Below, one piece after another: positions 11,101 to 22,633 of a stretch of 64,000 nucleotides of DNA. Under the pieces are notes generated by a model, which was not told where the DNA came from, ran no database searches, and saw nothing but the letters and a program-made list of their open reading frames with translations. The stretch's first letter is position 1. The number at the start of each line of letters is the position of its first letter. Location of the stretch: positions 1-64,000 of the forward strand of contig QJPP01003477.1 in NCBI GenBank assembly GCA_003996215.1, read 5' to 3'. Position numbers and translations under genes: made by a program. The stretch is from Jaltomata sinuosa. Its lineage: Eukaryota > Streptophyta > Magnoliopsida > Solanales > Solanaceae.

Positions 11101-14100
11101 CTCTTGTTTGGGTTGTTTTTTAAAAGTTTATATTGCTCTAGGTAGATTTATATCATTGTGGACAATTACTTTAAAAAAATCGACAAAATCCATGGTACAA
11201 AATAAAGATCAATATGAAGAAACTGGGGACTAGAGGCTGAGGCAGCAGAGCAGCCAGACAGCTGTAGACTTTTATAGAATAAAATTATTCATTGAGTAGG
11301 CTAGGGACTTCTTGACAACTTTTTCTCAAAGGTGTTTACATCTAGGAAAACAGAGGAATAAAATTGAGAAGGGGGATAAATTAGATCATTCATATTATTG
11401 CTCTATGCACCAGTTTCTGTTTTTGAGGAGGGAAAACAACTTGGGCTAGAAACTATTAATTAAAGCTCTGGACTGCTTAGAGTTTCTTTTAAATTAGGTG
11501 CTCTCCCATGTCACACACATCCCTTGTATTCATTTTTTTATTTCCGTTTCAGACAATTGAATTTACTTTTTGATTTGACTTATCATTCTGGTATTTTCTT
11601 GGAATACTGCATGCTTCAAATGACATGCTTATTATCTAATTGCTATTACTACTTTTGCCTCAGAGGTGTCTTCCTCGGGATGGTTTGGAGGAGCACTTTG
11701 TCATACATATGGTAATATTCAACCCAATACTCATTACTAAGTTGACTATTTTGGTTCCGGTATAATAAGTTTTTTCCATTTCCCTTTCATTCCTTTCTTT
11801 TTTGTTGTTGTATGGACCTGGTTAAGAATATAATTTTGTCCTGGATAACAGCATTTTTAAGTACTGTGGTGGCTACTGTGCAAAGTAAAGAAATTAAGTT
11901 AGATTTAATTTTTTCAACATGACATATTTCCTTTGTCTTTCAACTTAGTACGCTTTGAAGTTTGTGTTGTCTTCTAAGGCAGAAAGGCGGTTTACCTTGT
12001 CTAGTTTAAGTATTGTTTCTTCAATTTCAGTAATGACATGTGAGGTCAGAGTTTTTGTTACTATGCAAATTAGTACAGGTGTACTCTTTATTTGTGCAAA
12101 TCTTTCATTTTATCCTTGTCAGGAATTTGACTTTAATGTGTTCATTGCAGGATGGTGTGAATATTTTGGCTGTTAATTATGGTTCCCCTGGTGCATGCCA
12201 GTACCCTCGTCAATTGAAGTTTGTAAGTATTGATCCATAAGTGTTAGATCCCTATCCACCTTCCAACCTGCCCATTGTTTCAACCCAACTTATATGAAGC
12301 ATATCACGTATGTGTAATCAGTAGTACCCAAAATTGAGCTTGATATTCTGATAGTGCAATAGATTGATACTTCTCTATTTGAAAGTTTTAAGCTGTCCAA
12401 ATCGGAAGTAACTTAAATTTAATTACAATGTCTCGACAGTCATTCCAATTTTAGGTGTTCTCCTCTGATAGCATATATTAGTAACTAAAGAACTTTTACC
12501 AAAAGCGAACTATGGTAATTCTCTTTTGGAAGATGACATAATATATTTAGATTTCCTATGGAAATCAGAGCTTTTTTTTTTTCAACAAACCTCTATATTC
12601 GCTGGACTTTGATTTTTTGGCTTAGACCCAATGATTTTTCACACAACTTTTTTTTAATACTTTTTACAAGTGAAGTGTTCTATTGGGGAAAAATATACCA
12701 TCACATACAGGAGGTATACAGTTGAGAAACCAGCCAGTTATTTTGACATGGCCAACTAGAATATTTTTTGCGATAACCGAGAAATCCCCGAGGGCGACTG
12801 GTGCATGGTTCAAAAGTCGGTGGATAATGGGTCTTACAATATCTTGTATGCAGCTGTGCGCCAAAATATACAAAAAAAGTAGTAAAATCTACGGATTGTG
12901 GAAGTTTCTTTTCCTTGAGAAACTCGTCGATTTCTCTACAGTCTGAATGTTCTACCTTTGTCCATGTACGCCACCTCCCTTGCTAGAACTGATACCTCTC
13001 CAAAGGAGCCTTTCTTACCTTGCTCCCCGGATGCTCTTCTTTCCCTGCCTCTATCTTCTAACTCTCTAGCATGGTCAGTGGCTACCTTATGTGATGAGTC
13101 ATTCATCTTGAATGCTATCTTGTAATGGGTCCATTAATCCAGAAATAAATCTCAAAACTTTGGTACTCTCAGCTTGTACTATTAAACTGTAAGACCTATT
13201 GTTTTTATCAAGATTAAAACGTTTGAATCTGAATGCACATTTGAATATTAAGATGTGCATTGAGACTTAGATGTCTGAATCTGAATATACACCTCAATAT
13301 TAAGATGATGTATTAAAATTCCTATCTGTACTAGCCTTGGTGGACAGAGTTACCTAGTACCTGTTACTGGTGGGAGGTGGCAGGTATCCCGTGGAATTAA
13401 TAGAGGTGCGTGTAAACTAGCCCGGACACCACGGTTATTACAAAAAAAAAGATTTGTACTTATAGTTAACACTTTTTTTTTGCAACATTTGAATGTGTAA
13501 AATTTGTCTTCATTTAGAAAATAATAAATATAAAGTTTGATAAAATACAAAATTAATCAAATCTTTCAAATAAACTATATGACGATTAGTGGTGGTGGTG
13601 GCGGCTAGCGGTGGTGGTTACTGTGTAGATTGAGGATGGTGTTGGCTAATGGTGGTGTTGTGGGTAGTAGCTAGTGATAATGGTGGCTGGTAGTAGAAGT
13701 TGATGGTGGCGGTTGATAATTGGATGATAGTGAGAGCTAATGGTGGTGGTGAATGATGACGGTGGTTGGAGATATATAACGATGACTGATTGTGGTAATT
13801 GTCGGTAGTGATCGGTGGTTGTTATGGTAATGGTGGTTGGTGATGACTCTGGTACTCATACACGATTCCAAATACAACAATCACAAGTATAACTTCAAAA
13901 CAAGTAACATTAACGTTAGGCTTAATGCATGCAAACCTCCCCCAACTTGCACATATATCTCTTCTACCCCCTTTCTTTTGCGGGTAATCTTGTAGACCTC
14001 ATATATCAATATTCTTTTGAAATGGACATATATCAATATTTGTAGCTAGTACCTCACGATTTCACATGGCAGGTGTATTCTTCCCAACAATTAAAGTGCG

Positions 14101-15400
14101 TGAATCATTAAAAACTTGTATTTGAAGTCTATATTTTTTTATTTTTTTTTCCCTTTGTTTTCCTTCTCAGATTTTCATAGTGCTGGAGAGGAAACGAATT
14201 ACATGTGATAAGATGTTAATCCTATGACTGATATTAAGTTTGGTGCTTCTATTTCAGCCTGCAAAATGGTCCTTTAACTCGCATACAGTCCTAAAACCTA
14301 CTGAGCAGGCACCCAGGCAAGTCACTGTAATTTTTTTTTCTGTCATTGTATTCTCCTTTTGCATAAAGCAAGTTACAGGTGGTAAGAAATCAACTTACGT
14401 AAATGGATTATATCATTATGCTATGCATTGTTATCAGGGAGTTCATATAAGCTAGTAATTTCCTTGAGAGAAGCCTCAAATACCTGGCTGCGTCTCAGAA
14501 CTTGTCCTATCATATGAGACTATGTATTTTTTTTTCAGAAATGATCTACTGGATTGTGTTAGTTTTACACCATTTGTCTTGAAAAGATTGTTATACCTCT
14601 TCCAGAAAGGCAACCTTATTAAACTTCGAAGGAGATTTCACAGGAACATTATAATTTAAATATTTTCATCTTAAAACATTTCTAATGAGTAGTATCTTTC
14701 TTGTAGTTTCCAAATGCTTGGATTTTATATTGAAAAGACCAATATATCTGGTTCACTTTAAAATTGATTGATTTGACTATTGAAAAGCAAAATATGTCTC
14801 AATTTAGTGAGGGGTGGAGGATTAGAGGAATCTTCTCTTGCTCCTTCTGGGAAACTTAAAGAAATGTCTAGGGAAATAGTATGTCAGCTGATTATGTCCC
14901 TACTTTTAGTACAAGCATTACAGATATATGAGTTTCTCTGGAGCACAAAAGGAAAGATAAAGCAAAGCCTATGCTTTAGTTGCTTATCCCATGAATTCAT
15001 CCCAGTACTTCTTTTGAAGTAGCTAGAATTTAGTTTGAATGTTAAACCTAGTCAGTAATAAAAACGTTTTTGGAACAGAACGCCTATATTTTCAGAAGCT
15101 GTTGTTGGAGAGAATGCAGAGGGCGAAGAAGTGCAGCCTCCAGAGAGATCTTTCTGGGCTAAATATGTGAGTCTGATTGAAACAGTTTATTATAAATATT
15201 TCCCCGTACTCATCTGTTACCCTTTTCTTGTTATTTTCTTTCAGTGGATGTATTTGATCCCTCTCGGACTCATTGTTATGAACGCTATGACCCAAGCTAT
15301 GAACATGGCTGAAGAACAGACTAGTGGACAAGCAGGGGCTCAAGGACAACAGGCAATAGGTGCTCAACGTGCACAAAGTACTGTGGTACGAAGAAGATGA
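5180..15400 (+). CDS. EMC10: ER membrane protein complex subunit 10 homologue (EMC10), 8 exons
   Basis: Subunit of the ER membrane protein complex, which inserts and helps fold multi-pass and tail-anchored membrane proteins at the ER. Exons: 5180-5494, 10550-10618, 10699-10794, 11664-11711, 12151-12222, 14258-14316, 15079-15166, 15245-15400; phases agree throughout and give 300 residues. Residues 1-23 form a signal peptide (hydrophobic VVAAGLFLLLIV). An acidic and RSRS-rich linker follows. The lumenal domain (about 85-225) carries LTKLRFSRNAF, GDDFYRIRVPSNVL, RCLPRDGLEEHFVIHM, ILAVNYGSPGACQYPRQLKF and KWSFNSHTVLK. Two cysteines (RCLP, GACQYP) could pair. SFWAKYWMYLIPLGLIVMNA starts the single membrane segment near 250, and the protein ends in a Gln/Ala-rich tail with RRR. 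The start was chosen for the signal peptide. All junctions are GT-AG except intron 6 (GC-AG). It appears intact; exon 2 could begin a codon or two later, and transcript support cannot be seen from sequence. Confidence 0.9.
6400..6690 (-). pseudogene. LINE reverse transcriptase fragment (RTE-like)
   Basis: On the minus strand the frame reads DLPMVFIDLEKP, then a stop where such proteins have an AYDRVPREV-like stretch, then ICEALDKKEIHIKYINVIKDMFEG and a MRTVVGD-like block. This is the palm-domain start of plant RTE-type LINE reverse transcriptases. Only about 95 codons survive, with an in-frame stop and no endonuclease. It is an old fragment in antisense orientation to EMC10. Confidence 0.7.
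6914..7140. repeat. AGGGGTGTCAATGG-type AT-rich DNA element relic
   Basis: Begins with TTAGGGGTGTCAATGGTTTT and continues with repeated AACCGAAC/ACCGAATA words on both strands. This resembles common plant hAT-type non-autonomous elements built on CGGTT/AACCG words. The right terminus and target duplication were not found. Confidence 0.4.
7413..7872 (+). mobile_element. TRIM retrotransposon, tandem (shared-LTR) form
   Basis: Two short LTRs are visible at 7545-7664 (120 bp) and 7768-7872 (105 bp); both start TGTTARATGTCCCACATCGG and end CCTAATTTCACA. Each of two internal segments, 7442-7544 and 7665-7767, is exactly 103 bp. Each starts with a tRNA-Met primer site (TGGTATCAGAGCC; decayed TGATATTAGAGCC in the second) and ends with a purine tract (GGGGGAGTG; GAGGGAGTG). 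The order is thus internal-LTR-internal-LTR, a multimer produced by LTR recombination. The expected first LTR is replaced by TCATATCCGATGTGGGACTC (7418-7437), which is the LTR start in inverse orientation. No coding capacity, as in all TRIMs. Confidence 0.8.
7873..8290. other. GC-richer retroelement-leader-like block
   Basis: Directly after the TRIM, this block has repeated TCGCCAGGAAA, CTCGCCAGAAAA and CACCAGAAAAG phrases and a G9 run near 8186. Composition and phrase style resemble untranslated leaders of plant copia elements. No protein homology was recognised. The open frames here overlap on both strands and look fortuitous. Confidence 0.3.
9230..9342. mobile_element. Short palindromic MITE (GTTGCTCGGACTCT family)
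   Basis: The left end GTTGCTCGGACTCTTCAAAA and the right end, reverse-complemented GTTGCTCGGACTCTCCAAAA, form nearly perfect inverted repeats. The inner GTCGGATCC/GGATCCGAC also pair, so the whole 113 bp folds back. This is a repeat type often seen in Solanaceae genes. Target duplication not resolved. Confidence 0.7.
13190..13860 (-). repeat. CCA/CAT-rich repeat family, copy 2 (inverted, in EMC10 intron 5)
   Basis: Reverse-complement counterpart of the repeat at 420-2870. It contains AAGATTAAAACGTTTGAAT (13212-13230), an AT-rich block with ATTTGAATGTGTAAAATTTG and AATAATAAATATAAA, and then a GGT/GTGGTGGTGG-rich run (13588-13850). It is interrupted by a SINE at 13333-13451. Open frames in the triplet-rich run are artefacts. 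Confidence 0.55.
13333..13451 (+). mobile_element. 5'-truncated SINE with poly(A) tail
   Basis: Contains GAGTTACCTAGTACCTG, GGGAGGTGGCAGGTATCCCG, TGGAATTAATAGAGGTGCG and GCCCGGACACCACGGTTAT followed by an A-run, a 3' region I recognise from Solanaceae SINEs. Near-identical 9-bp words flank it: ATCTGTACT (13324-13332) and ATTTGTACT (13452-13460). The tRNA-derived 5' head with a B box is missing, as expected from incomplete reverse transcription. Confidence 0.65.
14317..15078 (+). other. EMC10 intron 6, GC-AG type
   Basis: Exon 6 ends CACCCAG and the intron starts GCAAGT; the acceptor is TGGAACAG before ACGCCTATATTTTC. The joined codon (AG/A) gives Arg in an APRTPIF context and keeps the frame. 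The nearby GT at 14321 would put exon 7 in a wrong frame. AG/GCAAGT is the strict consensus of GC-AG introns, handled by the U2 spliceosome. Confidence 0.85.
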
Positions 15401-15762
15401 TAGGTGAGTAAGTTGAAGTTTGTTTGAGTACGTCTAGTTTATCTTCATTATTGATTTATACTTCCGTAGAATCTGAACCCAGGTCCTGATGACTTCCCAG
15501 TTGCCTTTTTCCAGGGGACTTGCCAGTTGCCTTTTTCCAGGGGATGTGGCCTCCTACATTTATTATAAATTAGATTAGCCTTTCTTAGGTGTCTACAAAT
15601 AATGTTTTAGTTTTGAGTATATTAAATTACAGCAAAATTGTAATCATGAAGTATTATTCCAATTTTGTTGATTGTTTGAGATTTCTTCTAGTGTCTTTTT
15701 TTTGTTTATGTAATGACGACTTGTTTCAAAATGTTTCGAGTTCCCAAAGTTGAATTTTACTC
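15401..15762. other. EMC10 3' flank with a 26-bp tandem duplication
   Basis: Probable 3' untranslated region and flank. Units at 15492-15517 and 15518-15543 both read ACTT(C/G)CCAGTTGCCTTT... and end TTCCAGGGG, differing at one base. AATAATG near 15599 and a T-rich stretch with TTTGTTTATGTAATG near 15700 could serve polyadenylation. No other gene is seen before the copia LTR. Confidence 0.5.
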
Positions 15763-16095
15763 TGTAGGAAATTCGGCCCACCCATAAGGAGTCTTTAAGG
15801 CACATTAGGGTAATTAATATACCTTAATTAATTTTTCTATATGCACACATATGGTGTATTATTAGAGAAATAAAAAATACTACGATCAGATCTTATGCTT
15901 TATTTTCTCCCATTTAGTTAGGGTTTAGTATGTGGTATAGGGGTTGTTTTAACACACCATGACAATCACCGCCGGCCGGTAATTTCAATCGTGATTCATC
16001 CTATGCTTTCGCTACGCGAACAAGTAAGTTCTCATATTATGGATTACGCATATTATCTATTTAGTTTATATTAATAGGATAGATGTAATCCTTCA
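15763..16095 (+). repeat. Copia 5' LTR
   Basis: Starts TGTAGGAAATTCGGCCCACC and ends CTTCA, matched by the copy at 29484. The TATATAAA of the 3' LTR (29561-29568) reads TATATGCA here, so this promoter is probably damaged. Confidence 0.85.
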
Positions 16096-16096
16096 T

Positions 16097-16110
16097 TGGT
16101 ATCATGAGCC
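16097..16110 (+). other. Copia primer-binding site (tRNA-Met type)
   Basis: TGGTATCATGAGCC lies one base after the LTR. It matches the TGGTATCAGAGC initiator-tRNA-Met class with small changes. Confidence 0.75.
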
Positions 16111-16476
16111 ATAGGTTGATTTTCTGGTGTGTAAATATAGAATTACGTTTATGGTTTTTTACACTATTCAATTGGGTATAATAAATTAAGTTTATGACAC
16201 TGATTTAGAAAAAAGTTCTAAATTAGTTTGAAAATTATTTCTGAATCTGAAATTAATTTTCGGGGAAAAAAAATGGAGCTTGGTGCTGTTCTTTTAATGG
16301 TTGCCACAGTAAAGAAGAAGGAATTAAGTTTTTTTTTGTTCTTAAAGTTCTTTTAGAATGGGCTGATTATGTGGGCCTCCTTTTCTTCTTTCAATTGATG
16401 AAACTATAAGTCACATGGGGAAAAAACGCTCTCTACCTATAGCCCTCAAAAACCCTAAACCTTACCTTGCCCGACC

Positions 16477-18550
16477 ATGACGCCGGCCGACGGCCAGTCG
16501 CCTCCGGCTGCTAGCATAGACCCCACATCCTCTACACACTTCCCACCCCTCCTAGCCAAAACTACCATCCCACAAAACCTTAACCCCCTACAAAACCACC
16601 CCTAGAACACCCTTCCACACCCTAACTCTCTCAAAAAAATTCCTAGTTTGCCTAGCGAACTTAGTTGTTTGCCTAGCGATACGAAAGGTGATAATAGAAA
16701 AGCAAGCAAGAAGACATTTTTAGATTTAGTGAAACATGATAACACTGGTTCTAACATGGATAAACCAATTATGGATCCCATTCATATGAAAGCAGTAGAA
16801 TATAACAATGGCATCTCAAGAGTGGCTTGGACTGAAGAAGAAGTGCATAAGATGAACATCCTAGAGGAACTACACTTAGTAGTGATTGGGAAATTTTCAT
16901 ATGGTTAGCCGAATTTGGAGGATCTCCGAGTTCAAATTCCTAAGCAATGCAAAGTGAACGGGGATTGCAAAATAGGCCTTCTAAGAAATCGGCATATACT
17001 CGTGAGATTTAACCGGATGAAAGACTTTGTTAACATACTATTAAGAGTGTGTACTACATCACTGCTAGAGACGGGTTAGCATATCAAATAAGGCCTCTTA
17101 TCTGTGATGCAAAGTTCAAGCCGGATGCGGAGACTACTCAAGCTATGGCATGAATCTCTTTTCCGGATTTACTATCAACTTTCTATGTCAAGGAATCCCT
17201 GTTTTCTCTAGCTAGTGCTATTGGGAAACCAATTCATTTAGACATGGTTACGATCAATAAAACTCGTCCAAGCTGTGTAAGAGTGAAAGTCCAAGTTGAT
17301 TTGGCTGCTAATCTTCTGGAACAAGTGGAAATTGATGTAGTGAATAGTAAAACAAAGGAAACCACTGTGCACATCATTAAAATTCATTATGACATGCTAC
17401 CAAAGTATTGTCACACTTGCAAACTACAAGGTCATGAAGAGGTGGAATGTAGAACCTTACACCAGTAGCTAAAAAGACAAAACGCATAAGTTATGTCAGA
17501 GGGGGAAGAAAACAAGAAGGAAGAGTTGGTGGCAACACCACTACAAAGAAGATACATTAATGTCAATGTTGTGCTAGCAAAGTGAAACCCTACCAAAAGG
17601 CGCTTCAAGAATGACAATGGCATCAAAATGAGTGATACAAATGATACAAATGACAATAGCCAGCATACCAAAGGGATTAGCACATCTAACCCATTCAATA
17701 TTCTCCGGGAGGGAGCAGATAATAACAATGAGGAAGGGGGTAAGGATGATAACAATAACAACACATGTAGGATAACAAAAAGGCAACAGAGGCATGCACT
17801 GCTAGTACAATGGAGAATTTAATGAACAGACATAAATCATCCACAAAAGAGTGGATTTTACAGGCATTTAGTAACCATCAAAAGTAGCAAAATACTACTG
17901 CCACCAATCAAGTACCAACAAGCACCACAAGAGACAACAACAATATAACTCTTGAGCTAGACCAACTACCTGCAGGAAGAAACAACAATGGAGATGGAGT
18001 AAGAAATCTTACAACAGTGGCCAGCATCCCTGCAAGAATAGAAGAGGAAATTATCAGCAACAAGGCAATAGAGCATGACAGAGGTTCACTCAATGAAGTT
18101 TCAAGGCTAACAGACAAAGGCAACAACAGTAACACGGTATTACATGAAAAGGAGAATGAGATTGACAAGAATGATAACAAGCAACCAACACAGCATGACA
18201 GTAACAACAAAGAGCTAGTAAGCATTCAACAACAAAGTTCCAGTAACATGGCCATTATTGAAGTCCCAACTGCAATCCAAATAGAGCCCCCTATCATTAT
18301 TGGAGTGATAGAATCTCCAAATAAAGCCCTACATAATATTGTTACTCATAGTATTGAGTCCGGGAAAAGGAGGAAGATGGATCAGAATTGTTAAAGGAGG
18401 ACCAGATTTTCAAAGATGCTGATTTGTCCCCAAGAGTAGAGAAGGCAATTAAATCTGCAAGGAAAAGGAAGAAACAAAGCAATGGAGAATCATCCCAACC
18501 TATCAGAGTTCAACCTAAAAGGAATGTGGGAACCAAACCTAATGATCAAT
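16477..18550 (+). pseudogene. LINE ORF1 (gag-like, CCHC zinc knuckle), decayed
   Basis: Nucleic-acid-binding protein that packages LINE RNA. An ATG at 16477 opens a frame broken by TAG at 16603 and again at 16906. A shifted frame carries CKIGLLRNRHILVRF, and after another shift come a [20 protein letters not shown] block and [19 protein letters not shown]. The knuckle [14 protein letters not shown] (about 17412-17453) has intact C-C-H-C spacing. The C-terminal third (to about 18394) is Asn/Gln/Lys-rich and low complexity, usual for plant L1 ORF1. Several stops and at least two frameshifts mean no full product. Confidence 0.8.
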
Positions 18551-21500
18551 GATGAAATCCCTCATATGGAATATTAGGTCGGTAAAATCTCAGAAAGCCT
18601 TTCAGATAGTTCAAGTGTTGCATAACTATCACAAATTTACCTCTGTGGCCTTACTAGAGCCTTTTCAGCATGTTAGAACCATCAGAAGATACAAAGTAAG
18701 ATTGAAAATGCCTCAGGTGTTGCACAATCTTAATGGGAAAATACGGGTGTTTACAAATCATGGTTTGAGTACTACTGTGATTAGCAATACAGATCAACAA
18801 CTCACCATCAAATTCCAGGACACATTTTCAACAATTATTTTCTATGCTTCTTTGGTGTATGCTAAATGTGATGAGCAATTGAGAATGGATCTATGGGAGG
18901 ACTTATATGTTGTAGCCACAAACATGAATAACCCCCGGATAATTGGTGGGGATTTTAATGTGATTTTAAATGGAGAAGAAAAAATTGGAGGGTTGCCTGT
19001 GGTGGATTCTGATGTTGAGGACTTTAAAACCTGTATTAAATCTTGTGAGCTTGAGAAAGTGCAATATAAGGGTAGTCCATTTACATGGTAGAAGGGAAGA
19101 GATGGAGATGACTGTATTTTTTAGAGGTTAGATAGAGTGTTAATCAACTCAGATTTTCAGAACCTTTTCAATTTTACTGAAGTTGAACACTTAGCAAGGA
19201 CTGGATCTGATCATGCTCCTATATATGCTAGTCAGCTGTGATAACAACTATCCAGTTACAAAAGGCCATTTAGGTTCCTTAATTTCTGGACTCAGCATGT
19301 TGATTTCAAAGAAGTGGTGAGACTTTATTGGGATAATGAAGCATCTGTTGATCCTTTTCTTGACTTTAAAAGAAAGATTAAATGGATTAAAAAGGTCCTT
19401 ACTATTTGGAGTAGGCAAGATTATGGGGATATCTTCCAACAACTAATTATTAGGGAGGATATTTCTAAAATCAAGGAGCAACTATTTGAGGAAGAGCCTT
19501 CTGGGGAAAACAAAGAGATTATGCACAGAGCTAAGGCTGAATACAATAAGTACTTGCACCTTGAAGAATGTTACTGACAGCAAAAAGTAGGATATGATTG
19601 GTTTGTTGCTGGTGACAGAAATACCAGATTCTTTCATAGTCTAGTTAAGGGTAGAAGGCAGAAGCTCAGATTAATGAAGATTCAAAATGAAGCTGGTGAC
19701 TGGCTAGAGGACCCTGTTGATATTGCTGAGGAAGCAGTTTTGTTCTACCAGAACCAATTTAGGCAAGAAAGGGATTCCACAGACCAGTCCCTACTAAATC
19801 ATATCCCAACCATGCTTAATGAAGATGATAATGCAGCCTTGGGGGTCAAACCTGACTGTGAAGAGGTAAAGAGGGCTATTTTTAGCCTAAATGGGGATAG
19901 TGCAAGTGGGCCAGATGGTTTATTAGGTAAATTCTATCAGATTTGTTGGGAGTCTGTGGGGTCAAACATTGTTAGAATAGTGCATAGTTTCTTTGATGGC
20001 AACTCTCTCCCCAAATCTATTTGCCCTACTAATTTGGTGCTCTTACCCAAAAAGGAAAATATTCAAACCTTTTCAGATTTAAGACCAATTAGTCTCAGTA
20101 ACTTTGTCAATAAAATTTTCTCCAGGATCATTCATGATAGATTAGAAGGGTTGCTCCCTAAGCTAATCTCCTCTAATTAGTCTGGTTTTGTGAAGGGAAA
20201 GAGAATCATAGAAAATGTTTTATTGACACAGGAATTGGTTACATATATTGGCAAGGGAGGAAAGCCTTCTAATGTGGTCATTAAGCTGGACATGGCTAAA
20301 GCTTATGACAGAGTTTCTTGGTTCTATCTTATGACGGTTTTGAGAAAAATGGGGTTCTCAAATGGGGTAGTGGATTTGATTTGGAGGTTAATTGCTAACA
20401 ACTACTACTCAATCCTCATCAATGGTCAACCACAAGGATTCTTTCACTCAACAAGAGGGGTTAAACAAGGGGATCCTCTTTCCCCTGCCCTCTTTATCTT
20501 ATCTGCTGAAGTGCTCACCAGGGCTTTTAATGCCCTTTTTAGTGAGGACCAATTTGTAGGTTATGAGACTCCAAAATGGAGCTTAAATCTAAATCATTTG
20601 GCTTATGCAGATGACACCATCATTTTCTCATCCAACCATGAATACTCTCTGAAAAAGATCATATACACTCTGCATGCCTATGAGAAACAATCTTGCCAAA
20701 AGGTGAACAAAGAGAAGAGTTTTTCTACTTGCATAAGAATGCACCAAGGAATACTATAGATAAGGAGAAACAGTGCCTTGGGATGAATAAGGGAAGATTT
20801 CCTGTGAAGTACCTAGGATGTCCTATTACTCACTCAAGGAAGAGAAAAGAACACTACTCAGAGTTTATAGCAAAGGTAAAAGGAAAATTACAGGTCTGGA
20901 AGGATAAGATGCTTTCCTATGGAGGTAAGAAAGTACTTATTACTAGTGTTTTACAAAGAACTCCTATTTATATCTTTTCTGCTATTGTTCCCCCTATGTG
21001 TGTTATAAAAGAGCTGCACAAAATATTTGCAAAATTTTATTAGAGCCATAAGGAAATAGGGAGGAGCAAACACTGGTCAACTGGAAAGAAGGTGTGTCTG
21101 CCTAAGAATGAAGGAGGTCTTGGCTTTAGATCTTTGTTTGAAGTCTCTCAAGCACTGTATGCTAAACTATGGTGGAGATTCAGAACCCAGAATAATATTT
21201 GGCCAAATTTATGCGGAACAAATATTGTAAGAAGCAAATACCTGCTCTGGTGGAATGGAAAGGAAGCTCCCAATTATGGAAAAATATGCTGAATAATAGA
21301 GACAAATTGGAGCATGCTATGTGGTGGGAACGAAAAAATGGATCTTCTAGCATTTGGTTTGAAAATTGGACAAATCTTGGTCCTTTGTTCAAACACCAGA
21401 CTGATATCCATACTTGTCATAATATGGAAGATGTAGGAGAATTCCTACAGGAAGAGGGATGGAACTATGAGGAATTGCAGAACTTGGTCCCTGAGTATGT

Positions 21501-22633
21501 TGTTACTCATATTAGGAATAACATGAGTCAAGCAAAGCTGGTAAACCAAGGAGACAAACCTTGGTGGACTCCTACAAGAACAGGAAAGTTTAGTGTAAAA
21601 AGTGCTTGGGAATTACTGAGAACTAAAGGGGAGGAGTGTGAGGATCTGAAGAATCTCTGGAGTACATGAATCCCTTTCAAATACTCCTTTCTGGCATGGA
21701 GGGTCTGAATGTTGTAATATACAAGAGAATGAAACTATGAAGCATCTGTTCCTTAAAGGAGAAATTGCCCAGTATGTCTGGCAATATTTCACTAATGCTA
21801 CTGGACACAATAATCATTTCTCTCTTAAACAGAATATCAGGCTGTGGAGAAACTGGAATGGCAATCAAAGAATAAAGGCAGTTTACAAGGTGACTCTCAT
21901 TTTCATCCTTTGGTATCTGTGGAAGAGAAGAAACACTATTCTTCATGGAGGCACATATACCACTAGAAAGATTATATGGGAGGTTACATAAGCTATAAGG
22001 AAATTCCTCATCCTCAGATTCAAAGTTAATTGTGAAAGGTGGAAGTGGACAGAGATGGCGAACATGCTGGATAACTATATACCTTCCTATAGTGTTAAAG
22101 TGGTGAGGTGGTTGCCACCTCCCAGATACTGGGTTAAATACAACACTGATGGAGCTTCAAGGGGCAACCTTGGACCTAGCTCTGTAACTTTATGTATTAG
22201 AGACTATGAAGGTAAATTTGTGTGCGCTAAAGGTATAAAAATCCCCCACACCTCTAATTTGGTGGCTGAAACTAGAGCAATTAGAGAGGGCTTATTGTAT
22301 TGCAAAGATAATAATTTGGGTCAAGTTATTATTGAGACTGATTCTCTGGCTTTAGTTCAGATTTTAGAGAGGCACTGGGACATCCCATGGAGTATTTCAA
22401 TGGAGGTGAACAATATCAAGGACTTAAGGGCACAACTGGACACAAGAGTACAACACTCTCTCAGAGAGGAAAATACTCTTGCGGATTTCTTTGCTAATCT
22501 GGTTTTTTGTTTTGCAGGTAACTTTACCATTAACCAAGAGCAGGAAATACCAAACAAAGGAAGGACAATTCTCAATCTGGACAAGTTAGGCATCCCACAC
22601 ATCAGGAGAACAACACTCACCAATAATACTTAA
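18549..22633 (+). pseudogene. LINE ORF2 (endonuclease-RT-RNase H), decayed
   Basis: Nicks target DNA and reverse-transcribes LINE RNA. Endonuclease motifs: LIWNIRSVKS, ALLEPF, GGDFNVIL and, after two stops, GSDHAPI. RT motifs: KLDMAKAYDRVSW, GVKQGDPLSPALF and LAYADDTIIFSS. A zinc-binding region lies at about 21560-21800. The RNase H domain (22055-22633) has NTDGASRGN, AETRAIREGL, ETDSLALVQ and TLADFFANL, so its four catalytic acids are visible and this last segment is uninterrupted. Stops include TAG at 19089 (after FTW), 19123 and 20178; a frameshift lies near 20757 and a further break near 21040. ORF2 starts where ORF1 ends. Confidence 0.85.

Noticed and set aside
14317..14325. Alternative GT donor at 14321 for EMC10 exon 6
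   Set aside because: It would put exon 7 out of frame and break the conserved APRTPIF context; the GC donor fits both.
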